DNA from: Chitinophaga sp.
GTDB lineage: Bacteria; Bacteroidota; Bacteroidia; Chitinophagales; Chitinophagaceae
Direction of reading: 5' to 3'
DNA: 64,000 nucleotides
Assembly: GCF_019236475.1 (NCBI RefSeq)
Contig: NZ_JAFAIX010000011.1
Span: forward strand, 186,001-250,000
Below are positions 1 through 9,156 of this stretch, one piece after another. The notes beneath the pieces were generated by a model. The model was not told the origin of the DNA and ran no database searches. It saw nothing but the letters and a program-made list of their open reading frames with translations. The translations under genes and the position numbers were made by a program. Numbering within the stretch: position 1 is the stretch's first letter; each line of letters opens with the position of its first letter.

Positions 1-1252
1 GAACAGAGTTCAATCCGCCAGTACCAATGTCCACGAGGTTTTCTTCCTGGTTGTTATAGGAAAGGGTACCACCTACGCGTAACCATTCTTTCACTTTAGA
101 ATCGATGGTAAACCTAGCGGAATAACGTTTCAGGTAGGAATTCAGGAGTAAGCCTTCATCATCGAGGTAACCGAGGAAGAGGCCGTACTGCGACTCCGCA
201 TTACCGCCGGTAAAGCCCAACTGGTGGTTCTGGGAGAGCTTATGTTGGATGGATTCTTTGAACCAATCGGTATCATAGTATGGCTGACCATTTTTATCGA
301 AGAGGTTAGGATCCGTTCTTTTGAGGGCAGGGTTTTTAGAAACATAGTCGCCTCGTGCCCAGCCTGCTGGATCATATATTTCCGCGTTTTTCCATGCCAG
401 GTCTTCCACTTGCATATATTCTTTGCTATTCAGCATTTGAACACGGTGTGGGCCGGGCGTGTTCATACCTGCGTATGCATCGTAGGTAACGCGTCCGCCA
501 GTGGCAGTACCTTTTTTGGTAGTAATGAGGATAACGCCGTTGGCGCCACGAGCACCATAGATGGCGGTAGCCGAAGCATCTTTCATTACTTCCACGGATT
601 CAATATCGCTTGGGTTAATGAAGTCGATCGCATTGCTGCTTTGGGTTTGCGTACCCATTGGCAGTACAACGCCATCCACTACATATAATGGGTTATTGGA
701 TGAATTGATGGAGCTGAAACCGCGGATACGTACGCGGGTCTGACCACCTGGCCGACCGGAGTTGGTATTCACTTGAACACCAGGTATACGGCCGCTGAGG
801 GCCTGGTTGAGGGAAGGGGCGGGTCTTTCCTGTAATTGGGCTGCGCGCACAGATGCTACGGAGCCTGTCAGGTCGGACCTTTTGGTAGTACCATATCCGA
901 TTACCACCACGTCTTGGAGGGACTTGGTATCGGTGGTGAGGGACATGTTGAAATCTAAATTGAAATTAAAATTGATACTAACAGGTTTTTCCTGCGGTGT
1001 GTAGCCAACGAAAGAGAATACCAATACGACACCTGGTTTGGCTTCGATGGAATAACGGCCATCTGAAGCAGTTTGTGTGCCGACACTAGTTCCTTTTACT
1101 TGAACGGTTACGCCGGGCAGTGGGGTGTTATCCCTTCCGTCGAAGACGCGCCCGGTGATTTTTTTTGACTGCGAAAATGCAACCAGGGCTGCCAACAGCA
1201 TAATCGTGCTGAGCAGAGCTGTCCGCATCCGAAGTGTCAGTCTGTTCTTCAT
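1..1252 (-). CDS. SusC/RagA-family TonB-linked outer-membrane transporter, N-terminal part
   Basis: The 5' part of a gene that leaves the window at the left edge (about 417 residues seen). It begins MKNRLTLRMR with a signal peptide ending near residue 28. A CarboxypepD-regulatory-like beta-sandwich (about residues 31-105) follows, then a TonB-box-like segment DVVVIGYGTTKR (114-125) and a plug domain containing SSNNPLYVVDG and the family signature MKDASATAIYGARGANG. SusC proteins import glycan oligomers or other large nutrients through the outer membrane together with a SusD lipoprotein; the SusD gene would be expected beyond the left edge. There is no secretin/STN domain at the N-terminus, so this copy does not look like the type signalling through a FecR/sigma pair. 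Substrate cannot be read from this part. Confidence 0.95.
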   Translation of the reverse strand, partial: MKNRLTLRMRTALLSTIMLLAALVAFSQSKKITGRVFDGRDNTPLPGVTVQVKGTSVGTQTASDGRYSIEAKPGVVLVFSFVGYTPQEKPVSINFNFNLDFNMSLTTDTKSLQDVVVIGYGTTKRSDLTGSVASVRAAQLQERPAPSLNQALSGRIPGVQVNTNSGRPGGQTRVRIRGFSSINSSNNPLYVVDGVVLPMGTQTQSSNAIDFINPSDIESVEVMKDASATAIYGARGANGVILITTKKGTATGGRVTYDAYAGMNTPGPHRVQMLNSKEYMQVEDLAWKNAEIYDPAGWARGDYVSKNPALKRTDPNLFDKNGQPYYDTDWFKESIQHKLSQNHQLGFTGGNAESQYGLFLGYLDDEGLLLNSYLKRYSARFTIDSKVKEWLRVGGTLSYNNQEENLVDIGTGGLNSV

Positions 1253-1959
1253 ACATTAGATTTTTTTGGTTTTGTTACAGCAATTGCTAAATCGATTAAG
1301 CAAAAGACTTCCAGTCATCCCAGCATAGCGGTGATGAAGTTTTGGGAATAAGGAAGCCGTTTGTACTGAAAGCGTACAAAGGAAGATGACTACTATAGTT
1401 TTCGTATAGCCATCTTAGTTAGCGTACAATAAATGTTTAAGGTTTACATGAGATTTACTGATTGATAATGGAATTGAATCACTCTTGGAGAAAAGACCTG
1501 GTGCCTTACGTGGAAAAATAACCTGGGCCTCCTCCAATTCTTATTAAGCATTACGCTGCAAAAATATTTGCTGTTTTTCCGGCATAGGCGGTTGTATCCG
1601 ATTTTTGCAAAACGGTGCTACAACCCTTTACAAAATCGATTTAGCATAATGAATATACCAGGAAACGTCAGTGGAAATAATTTTACATAAGTTAGAAAGA
1701 TTTTAAAGTTTTCAGTTTTACAGCATGTCGTGGAATTATAATCGTATCCGCTTATCTATTCTGGTTCTTCTTTCCGTTATGCAGTAGGTTTTCTTTGAAT
1801 TTTCTGATGATGGCTATTGGCAAACAAATACAGAAACCGGGCTCACATTTTAGCTTTATGCTCGATAAAAATAGCAATATTTCCCAATAACTAAAACGTT
1901 TTTGCAACTTTTTTTTCCGCTGGTGATATATTCACCGTTAATCCAACATCTCCTAGGAA
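1253..1959. other. 707-bp intergenic region upstream of susC
   Basis: No credible gene on either strand. It holds the leader and control region of the susC gene. Visible structure: an inverted repeat TTTGTAC/GTACAAA (1360-1366 and 1374-1380), an imperfect hairpin 1383-1416, the 9-mer AGCGTACAA twice exactly 50 bp apart (1371-1379, 1421-1429), and a 7-bp inverted repeat GGTTGTA/TACAACC (1590-1596, 1619-1625). A minus-strand TATTTTTG (1559-1566) fits the Bacteroidota -7 element and would give a leader of about 300 nt; no good -33 partner was found. Confidence 0.5.
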
Positions 1960-3252
1960 TTAAGTTAAAGTTTTCCACTGGTGTAATAATGCAGGTAATC
2001 CTTCTTGCTCGAATATTATCCGACCGATTTTTAATTTCCCCCATCCCGGGCGCAACTGATATAAGAAACGCGGAATACCATTTTCCATGGAACAATCCAT
2101 GTAACTAGCCACTAGCCTACTATCCACAGGCAATAATTCTTCTAGTTGATGTAAATGTGTGGAAATAACAAAGAAGCCTTTCGGATAAGTTAACAACCCA
2201 GCAATAGTCTGTCTGGAAATATCTGTTGCATCATCCACATTAGTACCCCGAAATAGCTCATCAAAAATGGCAAAACAATTTGCTCCCTCCGTAGCCCGCT
2301 CCAGCGTATGTTTCAGGTGCTTTACCTCCATCATAAAGTGACTGTATCCACTTTTCAAATCATCTGTCAACTGTATCACGACACTGATCTCATCAAAAAA
2401 AGGCAATCGACACCGCGACGCCGGTACAGGCATTCCTGCATGCGCGAGAAATACACATCCTCCTAGGGTTTTCAACAGGGTGGACTTCCCAGACATATTA
2501 GGGCCAGTCAGCAACAACACCCTACCATTGCTCTCCAGCGTATTCTTGATAGGATGCTTCAACTGCAAGTGGTAGCAGTCTTCCAATAATATGCCCTCTT
2601 CTACAAACTCCGGAAACACCAGTTTGAGTCGTACCGTACTCCTAGCAATAGACAACCAGGCTTCATAGGTATTAACGGTTTGCCAGAATTGCTTCCATTC
2701 TTCACCAGTTATTTCCTTTTGTAATAACTTCACCAGCTTACGCTGTGCTGCTGCGGAAAAACCAGCACCACTCGAAAGTCCCACCCAATGCGCAGGCGCC
2801 AGCTTTTCCAACATGGCTTTCAGTTGTTTCAGCGAGTCGGCCATCTCCCCATCAAACACTTCTGGTTGTATATGATTAAAATACCGGTGGATATTATCCA
2901 ACAAACTAACTGTTTGTCGCAACCCTCCTGCCAGCCAGTATTGATCATTTTTATGCTGTTTGTAATTGGTAATCTTGCCGATCCAGTCTGCTGCATCACT
3001 GATCTCCATCTCCATAAACCGACGCAGGAATGAGGTAACCTCTCCATAATCAGCACTCGCATAATTCATTTTCGTATAGTGGTAACCGTTATGAATAATG
3101 GTTTGAATAATTTGCTGCTTGGCATGCACTTGCGGAAGCGAGGGAGGCGCGTCTAACATCAATGCTGTCAGGATTTCACGGGCATCAGGATTCTGGGTTT
3201 CATCAAAAATGGGGATGAGTTGTTTAATATCCAGGTCTTTGATATTGTGCAT
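1960..3252 (-). CDS. MutS-like DNA-binding ATPase (C-terminal MutS domains only)
   Basis: About 430 residues containing only the lever/clamp-like helical region and the ABC-type ATPase of the MutS family. The Walker A is TGPNMSGKSTLLKT, the Walker B FAIFDELFRGTN, followed by a signature-like ATDISRQT and the H-loop region VISTHLHQLEEL. It lacks the N-terminal mismatch-recognition and connector domains of MutS and the C-terminal Smr nuclease of MutS2. It is therefore one of the short MutS-related proteins common in Bacteroidota, whose role is not established. An ATG at 3252 is used; an in-frame TTG at 3276 is the alternative. It follows the LytTR regulator gene on the same strand with a gap of about 50 bp, so it may be cotranscribed with the two-component pair. 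Confidence 0.85.
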   Translation of the reverse strand: MHNIKDLDIKQLIPIFDETQNPDAREILTALMLDAPPSLPQVHAKQQIIQTIIHNGYHYTKMNYASADYGEVTSFLRRFMEMEISDAADWIGKITNYKQHKNDQYWLAGGLRQTVSLLDNIHRYFNHIQPEVFDGEMADSLKQLKAMLEKLAPAHWVGLSSGAGFSAAAQRKLVKLLQKEITGEEWKQFWQTVNTYEAWLSIARSTVRLKLVFPEFVEEGILLEDCYHLQLKHPIKNTLESNGRVLLLTGPNMSGKSTLLKTLGGCVFLAHAGMPVPASRCRLPFFDEISVVIQLTDDLKSGYSHFMMEVKHLKHTLERATEGANCFAIFDELFRGTNVDDATDISRQTIAGLLTYPKGFFVISTHLHQLEELLPVDSRLVASYMDCSMENGIPRFLYQLRPGWGKLKIGRIIFEQEGLPALLHQWKTLT

Positions 3253-3305
3253 GCAGGCGAATTTGCCGAATAGCAACAGGAACTATGCCGAACTGATTAT
3301 CCAGC

Positions 3306-4019
3306 TTATCTACCTACCAAATTATTTGTCACAAAATTTGCAAATACCTGTTCCCGATAAGCATTACCTATACCCAGCTCCATTTCACCCACCTGCACAT
3401 CATGATGCGTCAAACTCTTCACATGTCTGATATTGACGATTACAGACTTGCTGATTCTCAAAAACATATCCGAAGGAAGATACTCCTGTATCGTTTTCAG
3501 ATTTAGCGCCGGCATTATCTTCCGGTCAATCAGATGTAATACACAATAATCTCTGATTCCTTCTACATATAAACATTCCTGGAAAGAAATGCGATGCAGT
3601 CGCCGGTCTGCACGTACAAAGAAATAATCCTGTTTTTCATTCGCCTGGCGCTTGTACTGCCGCTTTAAATCCACATATTCCAGGGCTTTTTGAACGGCCT
3701 GCACAAAACGTAAAGGGTGAATAGGCTTTACCAGGAAGTCGATTGCACGCACATCATAACTTTCCAGCGCATATGCTGCATGGGCTGACGTAAAGATCAC
3801 CAATGCCTCCCCCTGATAGGTGCGCGCAAAGTCCAATCCACTCATACCATGCATCCGAATATCCAAAAAAATCAAGTCTACTTGATTCAACTCCAGGAAA
3901 CCAACTGCCTTTATAGGACTGTCAAAACAGCCCAGTAATTGCAAGGTCACATCCTTTTCCACCAACATCCGGATCTTTTCTCTAGCAAGTGGCTCATCAT
4001 CTATTACTATACAGTTCAT
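3306..4019 (-). CDS. LytTR-family response regulator
   Basis: 237-residue response regulator. The receiver domain (residues 1-115) shows the acidic pair D8/D9, the phosphoacceptor D53 in FLDIRM, the switch Ser in FTSAHA and the conserved Lys in LVKP. A LytTR DNA-binding domain fills the C-terminal half (DYFFVRADRRLHRI and ISKSVIVNIRHVKSL). Its ATG overlaps the stop of the upstream histidine kinase as ATGA, a sign of translational coupling and a cognate pair. An upstream in-frame ATG would add 31 residues lying inside the kinase gene and was not used. LytTR regulators bind paired imperfect direct repeats; the target here is unknown. Confidence 0.93.
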   Translation of the reverse strand: MNCIVIDDEPLAREKIRMLVEKDVTLQLLGCFDSPIKAVGFLELNQVDLIFLDIRMHGMSGLDFARTYQGEALVIFTSAHAAYALESYDVRAIDFLVKPIHPLRFVQAVQKALEYVDLKRQYKRQANEKQDYFFVRADRRLHRISFQECLYVEGIRDYCVLHLIDRKIMPALNLKTIQEYLPSDMFLRISKSVIVNIRHVKSLTHHDVQVGEMELGIGNAYREQVFANFVTNNLVGR

Positions 4020-5044
4020 ATATGTAAGGTTATTTCCACAGAAAATTGTGTACTGCTTTCCGAAATGGAAATAGCATGATTTGACGGATATAATATCTCC
4101 AGTCGCCTGCAAATGTTTTTCAGTCCACTTCCGCCTTTATAGCTTCCCTGGGCCGCCCCTACAGCGTTTACACAACGAAATATCAACCGCCTTGCCTCCA
4201 TAAACAACTGCAACCGGATGGTTGGCTGTCTCTCATAATCATTATGCTTAACGGCATTTTCTACAAAAGGCAGCAACAACAACGGAGGTACCTCGATATT
4301 TTCCATCGAGCCTTCTACCTCAAAAGTGATATCCAGCTTATCATGTCGCAGTTTTTCAAGAAACAGGAAATCTTGTACCATCGTAATCTCCTGTTGTAAG
4401 GGAATCATTTTATTACTGGTCAGGTATAACTGATAGCGCAGCAGACCTGATAATCTATGTACCACTTCCGATGCCTGATGCTGATCTGTATATATCAATA
4501 CATCCAGGTTATTGAGCGTGTTAAACAGGAAATGAGGGGACAACTGTTTTTTTAAATTCTCCAGTTCCGTTTTTAAATATGCTGCTCTATAATAATGGTT
4601 TTCCAGCCACTGCCCCAACAAGCTGACAGCAGTAGAAGCTGCCAGTAAAAAAACCATCAGTATATAAAATACCAACACGTCTTTTACGGTATAAGAAATA
4701 AAGGTAATCTCTGATTTCATTAGGGGCACAAACCAGGACCTTGTCCAAATGGTTAACAAAAATAGCCAGGTGAAAAGGATACAGGAAGACACGATATACG
4801 CCTTATACCTGGCCTTCAACAATAATGACGGAATAAAATAGTAGATATTCGTATAAGGCACTACCAGCAGAAATAACAGGGCAATCGCACGCATTAAAGG
4901 CTGCCAGGCAGGCTGATATTCCTTCATATCGATAATCAGGTAAAAAAAGGCAGCCGGCAATATATGCCAGCATCCTTTTACTGCTACTCGCCGGCACTTT
5001 TGCAGGAAGTACATTCCTATGGTTAAATCTCCACCATTCACCAT
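4016..5044 (-). CDS. LytS/YehU-type membrane histidine kinase
   Basis: 342 residues from the ATG at 5044; more upstream starts exist (to 5149) but their N-terminus is basic and unlike the family. Three or four hydrophobic segments (about residues 22-38, 50-72, 82-102 and 122-144) form the sensor. A short coiled linker leads to the HisKA_4/His_kinase domain with SPHFLFNTLNNL (phospho-accepting His about residue 171). The ATPase domain carries the N box LPFVENAVKHN and a G box GSGLKNICRRL. It presumably phosphorylates the LytTR regulator it overlaps. The signal sensed is unknown. It diverges from the serine-hydrolase lipoprotein gene across about 190 bp. Confidence 0.92.
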   Translation of the reverse strand: MVNGGDLTIGMYFLQKCRRVAVKGCWHILPAAFFYLIIDMKEYQPAWQPLMRAIALLFLLVVPYTNIYYFIPSLLLKARYKAYIVSSCILFTWLFLLTIWTRSWFVPLMKSEITFISYTVKDVLVFYILMVFLLAASTAVSLLGQWLENHYYRAAYLKTELENLKKQLSPHFLFNTLNNLDVLIYTDQHQASEVVHRLSGLLRYQLYLTSNKMIPLQQEITMVQDFLFLEKLRHDKLDITFEVEGSMENIEVPPLLLLPFVENAVKHNDYERQPTIRLQLFMEARRLIFRCVNAVGAAQGSYKGGSGLKNICRRLEILYPSNHAISISESSTQFSVEITLHI

Positions 5045-5236
5045 CTGTAATAGAATAATTAGCCTACGAATCTTTATGCCGATGCCACAAACCTCATCAT
5101 TTCGTCTACCAATATTACGCTTCCGGGTGATCCTTACCCCTATGTCCAACTTATCCGCACACTATAAGAGTTGGTAGACAATTATCCCCTGGTTGGTATA
5201 AAAATCCATATAGCAGGCGGAATTCCCGCTTCTTTT

Positions 5237-6400
5237 ATGAAAAAAAGCATGAAGTACTATTTTATCGGACTGCTCTCGGTGGTCCTTCTTTGCAGCGCTT
5301 GCAGGAAAAACAAAAAAGAAGCAACAGCCTTTAACACAGTATCCGTCGAAAATCAAATGGAGAGGATCGTAAATGACCTGAAGGTCCCAGGTATGGCTGT
5401 TGCCTTAGTAGGCACAGATGGTATCCTCTGGAGCAAAACCAATGGGATGGCGGATATGGAAAAGAAAGAACCTGTAACCGAAAAAACTGTCTTTAAACTC
5501 GGGTCCATTGCAAAAACAATAGTGGGACTAAGTGTATTAAAATTGCAGGAAGAAGGAAAACTAAATCTGGATGCCAATATCAATGATTACCTACCTTTTA
5601 AAGTCGTTAACCCCAACAATCCAGGCAAAAAAATCACGCTAAAACACTTGCTGACACATACTTCCGGCATCAGGGATACCATCTATGAAAGAGACCTTTT
5701 AACGGAAGGATTTCTAACCATGGACCAAGACAATCCTATGGCGTTGAAAGAATATGTAAAAAACATGCTAACACCTGAAGGACAGTTCTATAACCCAGTC
5801 ACCTTTATGGACGACAGTAAAGGTGCTATATACTCTTATAGCAATATAGGAGCGGCCCTGGCAGCCTGTATTGTAGAGCAGGTATCCGGAGAAAGTTTTG
5901 ATACTTACTCCACCAGCGCATTCTTCACGCCGCTCAGTACCCACACACTAGTCTGGCATCTGCGGGATTTCAGCTCACAGCCCTTCGCCATGCCATATTA
6001 CTATACCACTACGCTGATGCCTACGGGCAAGTATAGCATGGTGGATTATTGCAGTGGAGGATTACACAGTAACCTGACAGACCTGGCCGCTTTCGCGAGG
6101 ATGCTCATTAACAATGGTATGGCTTCTGGAAAGCAGTTGATAAGTCCCCAATCCCTGGATCTTATGAAAAAGGTGCCATTTCCTGATGTAGCACCAACCC
6201 AGGGACTATTCATGCAGCACTATAAATTAGGTACCAGTGATATTTTTGGACATAGCGGGGATTTACCTGGAGGTAGTTCACTACTGTATTTCTGTCCGGA
6301 TACCAAAAGAGCGGTTGTCATTATTTTGAACAGAAAAATCGAGGAAGAAGATATCCACGTGGCAGTAAATCAGCTACTGGGAGATGTGTTCAAACTTTAA
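5237..6400 (+). CDS. Serine hydrolase, beta-lactamase/class C-like, lipoprotein
   Basis: 387 residues. Starting at the ATG at 5237 gives a lipoprotein signal (MKKSMKYYFIGLLSVV...SAC, lipid Cys about residue 22), which an upstream in-frame ATG at 5171 would bury. The beta-lactamase/transpeptidase fold (PF00144) shows the catalytic SxxK as S90-I-A-K93, the YxN motif as YSNIG, and an HSGDLPGG near the C-terminus in place of KTG. Such proteins are usually D-Ala-D-Ala peptidases or esterases rather than antibiotic-resistance enzymes, and the motifs alone do not support a resistance call. It faces outward or into the periplasm. It is divergent from the two-component genes. Confidence 0.9.
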   Translation: MKKSMKYYFIGLLSVVLLCSACRKNKKEATAFNTVSVENQMERIVNDLKVPGMAVALVGTDGILWSKTNGMADMEKKEPVTEKTVFKLGSIAKTIVGLSVLKLQEEGKLNLDANINDYLPFKVVNPNNPGKKITLKHLLTHTSGIRDTIYERDLLTEGFLTMDQDNPMALKEYVKNMLTPEGQFYNPVTFMDDSKGAIYSYSNIGAALAACIVEQVSGESFDTYSTSAFFTPLSTHTLVWHLRDFSSQPFAMPYYYTTTLMPTGKYSMVDYCSGGLHSNLTDLAAFARMLINNGMASGKQLISPQSLDLMKKVPFPDVAPTQGLFMQHYKLGTSDIFGHSGDLPGGSSLLYFCPDTKRAVVIILNRKIEEEDIHVAVNQLLGDVFKL

Positions 6401-6409
6401 CCCAAAAAA

Positions 6410-6433
6410 GGTGTTTCCCCGCGGGGAAACACC
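6410..6433 (-). terminator. Rho-independent terminator of the E1 gene
   Basis: An 11-bp perfect stem GGTGTTTCCCC/GGGGAAACACC with a two-base centre, followed on the minus strand by six T. It sits 27 bp past the E1 stop codon and also faces the convergent serine-hydrolase gene. Confidence 0.85.
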
Positions 6434-6460
6434 TGTAAATATCCATCAACGGCAAGCCTG

Positions 6461-8623
6461 TTAGTAATTCAATAATTCCTGCATCATGGCAGTTACTTTA
6501 TCAGGATTAGGTAGCATAGCCGCTTCCAGTCCCATATTCAATGGTACTGCCGGCAAGTCCATAGCGCCCAACATATATACCGGTGCATCCAATTCACGGA
6601 AGCAGACCTTCTGTATACGACCAGCCAGTGATTGCGTGAATGAATTATTTAGTTGTTCTTCTGTCAGCAACAGGCATTTACCATGTTTCTTGACAGTTTC
6701 AAAAATCAATGCTTCATCCAATGGAAACAGGGTACGCAGATCAATGATTTCCACATTACCTTCGAAGGCTTTAGCAGCGGCTTTCGCCCAGTAAACGCCC
6801 ATTCCGTAGGTGATAACGCAAATGGAATTACCCATGGCTACATCCTTCGGATGCGCTTGTTGCACAATGGCAGCCTTACCCAATGGCAGTATATAATCGG
6901 CTGCGGGCTCAATAGTCATCGCATCTTGTGTTCCCGGTACTTTGCTCCAATAAAGACCTTTATGTTCCAGCATTACTACCGGATTAGGGTCCAGGAATGC
7001 CGCTTTCAGCAAGCCTTTCATATCCGCAGCATTGGATGGATACACTACTTTAATCCCTTTAATGGATAACAAGGTAGATTCCACACTACCGCTATGATAA
7101 GGGCCTCCCCCACCATAAGCGCCAATAGGCACGCGTACCAGCGTCTGTACGGGATATTTCCCTTGCGTTAGATAGCAGGATTTAGAAATCTCTGTTACCA
7201 ATTGGTTGAAACCAGGATATATATAGTCGGCAAACTGTACTTCCACAATAGGTTTTACGCCCACCGCGGAAAGTCCTGCTGTAGACCCAATAATATACGC
7301 TTCTTGAATCGCGGTATTATATACGCGATGATCACCGAATTTATCCCCAAGGGTAGCGGCTTCGCGGAAAACGCCGCCTAATCGACGTCCTACGTCCTGA
7401 CCAAAGAGGATCGCTTCCGGATATTGTTGCATGATCTCTTCAATAGCATGCAAAGCAGCATCCACCATCACCACTTTAGCTCCGCCAGCAGGGGTACGTT
7501 CCCCTTTTTCTGCCGTCACGGGAGTAGGCGCAAATACATGCTGCGCCACTGTTTCCGGCGAAGGTTCAGCAGCAGCAGCGGCTTCCTGGAAAGATTTAAT
7601 AATATATTCGTTCGCGTTAGTTTCGATTTCATGTAATGCCTCTTCCTGAACGCCTTTGCGCAGGAGTAAACTTTTCAGTTTAGGCATTGGGTCATTCTTC
7701 GCATGTTTCTCCAGGTCTGCGGCATCGCGGTACCATTCCTTTCTGACGCCAGAAGTATGGTGACCAAGCAATGGCACAGAAGCCTGTACCAGTATCGGTT
7801 TACGTTCATGACGTACATAACTGATAGCCGCGGCCATACCATGCCAAGCAGCGTCATAATCACTACCATCCACCCGCATGCGTTCCAGTCCTTTAAAACC
7901 GGCAGCATATTCATATGCATCCATTGCACGGGCTTCAGGAGCAGTCACAGAAATGCCCCATTCATTATCCTGTACCAGGTAAATGATGGGCAGTTCTTTC
8001 AGCACGGCAAATTGTAAAGCTTCACTCACTTCTCCTTCCGTTACACTGCTGTCGCCGAGAGAGCACACCACTACTGGCATTTCGCCATCCGGGCCTGTTT
8101 TCAGCAGCTTCGATTGTATCTGTGCTAGGTATTGCAGCCCTTGCGCCATTCCAGTGGCTGGAATGACCTGCATACCGGTTGCACTGCTCTGGTGTGGGAT
8201 CTGCGGCCTGTCTGGTCGATTGCTATTAGGATGTGAATAGTAGGAACGACCACCAGAAAAAGGATCATCCGCTTTGGCGAGCAACTGCAACATCAACTCA
8301 TATGGCGAAAACCCCATGGCCAACAGCATGCTATCGTCCCGGTAATAAGGACTTACATAATCCCAAGGATGTAATTGTAAACCGGTAGCAATCTGGATGG
8401 CTTCATGACCTCTGGAGGTGGAGTGTACATACTTGCAGATGGGGCGATTGGCTTCATAAACGGCAGCCATGGCGGCGGCTTCACACATCAGGCGATAGGC
8501 AGTCAGCAGGTTTTCCTGGGTGACTGTCTCCCCGATCCCTTCAGCCGGCGCTTTTAAAGTTGAAACGCTTGTACTATCTTTAAACACGTAAGACTGTTTT
8601 GGTGATGTAAATGGAAGAAGCAA
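6461..8623 (-). CDS. 2-oxoacid dehydrogenase E1, fused alpha and beta subunits
   Basis: Thiamine-diphosphate E1 of the branched-chain/pyruvate-type complex with alpha (residues about 40-350) and beta (about 385-720) chains in one 720-residue polypeptide, a fusion typical of Bacteroidota. The alpha part has KYVHSTSRGHEA and the ThDP/Mg segment GDSSVTEGEVSEAL...DNEWG. The beta part has FGQDVGRRLGGVF, NTAIQEAYIIGSTAGLS and PIGAYGGGGPYHSGS. It decarboxylates a 2-oxoacid and reductively acylates the E2 lipoyl group; E2 and E3 are not in the window. There is no ATG at the N-terminus: TTG at 8623 is used and GTG at 8587 is possible. It diverges from a MarR regulator 36 bp away, which is its likely controller. 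Confidence 0.93.
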   Translation of the reverse strand: MLLPFTSPKQSYVFKDSTSVSTLKAPAEGIGETVTQENLLTAYRLMCEAAAMAAVYEANRPICKYVHSTSRGHEAIQIATGLQLHPWDYVSPYYRDDSMLLAMGFSPYELMLQLLAKADDPFSGGRSYYSHPNSNRPDRPQIPHQSSATGMQVIPATGMAQGLQYLAQIQSKLLKTGPDGEMPVVVCSLGDSSVTEGEVSEALQFAVLKELPIIYLVQDNEWGISVTAPEARAMDAYEYAAGFKGLERMRVDGSDYDAAWHGMAAAISYVRHERKPILVQASVPLLGHHTSGVRKEWYRDAADLEKHAKNDPMPKLKSLLLRKGVQEEALHEIETNANEYIIKSFQEAAAAAEPSPETVAQHVFAPTPVTAEKGERTPAGGAKVVMVDAALHAIEEIMQQYPEAILFGQDVGRRLGGVFREAATLGDKFGDHRVYNTAIQEAYIIGSTAGLSAVGVKPIVEVQFADYIYPGFNQLVTEISKSCYLTQGKYPVQTLVRVPIGAYGGGGPYHSGSVESTLLSIKGIKVVYPSNAADMKGLLKAAFLDPNPVVMLEHKGLYWSKVPGTQDAMTIEPAADYILPLGKAAIVQQAHPKDVAMGNSICVITYGMGVYWAKAAAKAFEGNVEIIDLRTLFPLDEALIFETVKKHGKCLLLTEEQLNNSFTQSLAGRIQKVCFRELDAPVYMLGAMDLPAVPLNMGLEAAMLPNPDKVTAMMQELLNY

Positions 8624-8626
8624 AAT

Positions 8627-8649
8627 AGTTGCTATAACAACTGTTGCTA
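8627..8649. promoter_or_regulatory. Candidate MarR operator between E1 and marR
   Basis: The inverted repeat AGTTG-CTATAA-CAACT (8627-8642), plus GTTGCTA repeated directly at 8628 and 8643, fills the 36-bp gap between the divergent E1 and MarR genes. MarR-family proteins commonly bind such palindromes in the shared promoter. A minus-strand TTAATTTG (8653-8660), one base off the -7 consensus, lies beside it. Confidence 0.45.
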
Positions 8650-8659
8650 ATGCAAATTA

Positions 8660-9100
8660 ATGAATATGACTGATACTTTCGTCAGTAATCCATCTTTTTT
8701 TAAGCTGGATGCTACGCTGAAAAAATTGCGCAATTATTGGCAGAAACAGTTTGATGCCAAGCAAAAAGACATAACGGTGGACCAATGGTTGTTAGTAGAA
8801 AATCTGTACAAGCATAAGAAGACGACCCATAACGAACTCGCCCGTAATACCTCTAAGGACATTACTACGATTTCCCGGATTATAGAGTTACTGGTAAAGA
8901 AAGGGCTGGTACAGCGGGAGGCGGATAGTGTGGACAGACGTAAGGTTTATCTGCAACTGACGCCGGCTGGTGTAGAAAAGTACAAGGATGTAAAGCCCAT
9001 GGTGCATGATATGCGTAAGGTAGGCTGGAAAGGCCTCTCAGAGCAGGATTATAGCGAGTTGACCCGTATTCTGGATACTATTTATGAAAATGTACCATAA
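8660..9100 (+). CDS. MarR-family transcriptional regulator
   Basis: 146 residues with the MarR layout: an N-terminal dimerisation helix, a winged helix-turn-helix (HNELARNTSKDITTISRII, about residues 56-74), the wing DRRKVYLQLTPAG with its typical DxR, and C-terminal dimer helices. It is transcribed away from the fused E1 gene across a 36-bp gap holding a palindrome. It probably represses itself and E1 in response to a small ligand; the ligand is unknown. An in-frame ATG two codons downstream is an equally possible start. Confidence 0.9.
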   Translation: MNMTDTFVSNPSFFKLDATLKKLRNYWQKQFDAKQKDITVDQWLLVENLYKHKKTTHNELARNTSKDITTISRIIELLVKKGLVQREADSVDRRKVYLQLTPAGVEKYKDVKPMVHDMRKVGWKGLSEQDYSELTRILDTIYENVP

Positions 9101-9114
9101 GCAGATGGTATAAA

Positions 9115-9149
9115 CCGGGAGGTTTTAGGCAGACAGCCAGTCCTCCCGG
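9115..9149. terminator. Bidirectional hairpin between marR and the FAH-family gene
   Basis: An 8-bp stem CCGGGAGG/CCTCCCGG with a 19-nt loop lies in the 56-bp gap between convergent genes. The stem is GC-rich but there is no strong T tract, so terminator function is only probable. Confidence 0.5.
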
Positions 9150-9156
9150 CCAATAA

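Noticed and set aside
224-688. Plus-strand 154-codon frame within the susC region
   Set aside because: Antisense to the SusC plug domain, which has clear family motifs over the same bases.
5237-6400. Antibiotic-resistance beta-lactamase
   Set aside because: The beta-lactamase-fold motifs are present, but the lipoprotein signal, the HSG in place of KTG and general family knowledge point to a housekeeping serine hydrolase; resistance cannot be claimed.
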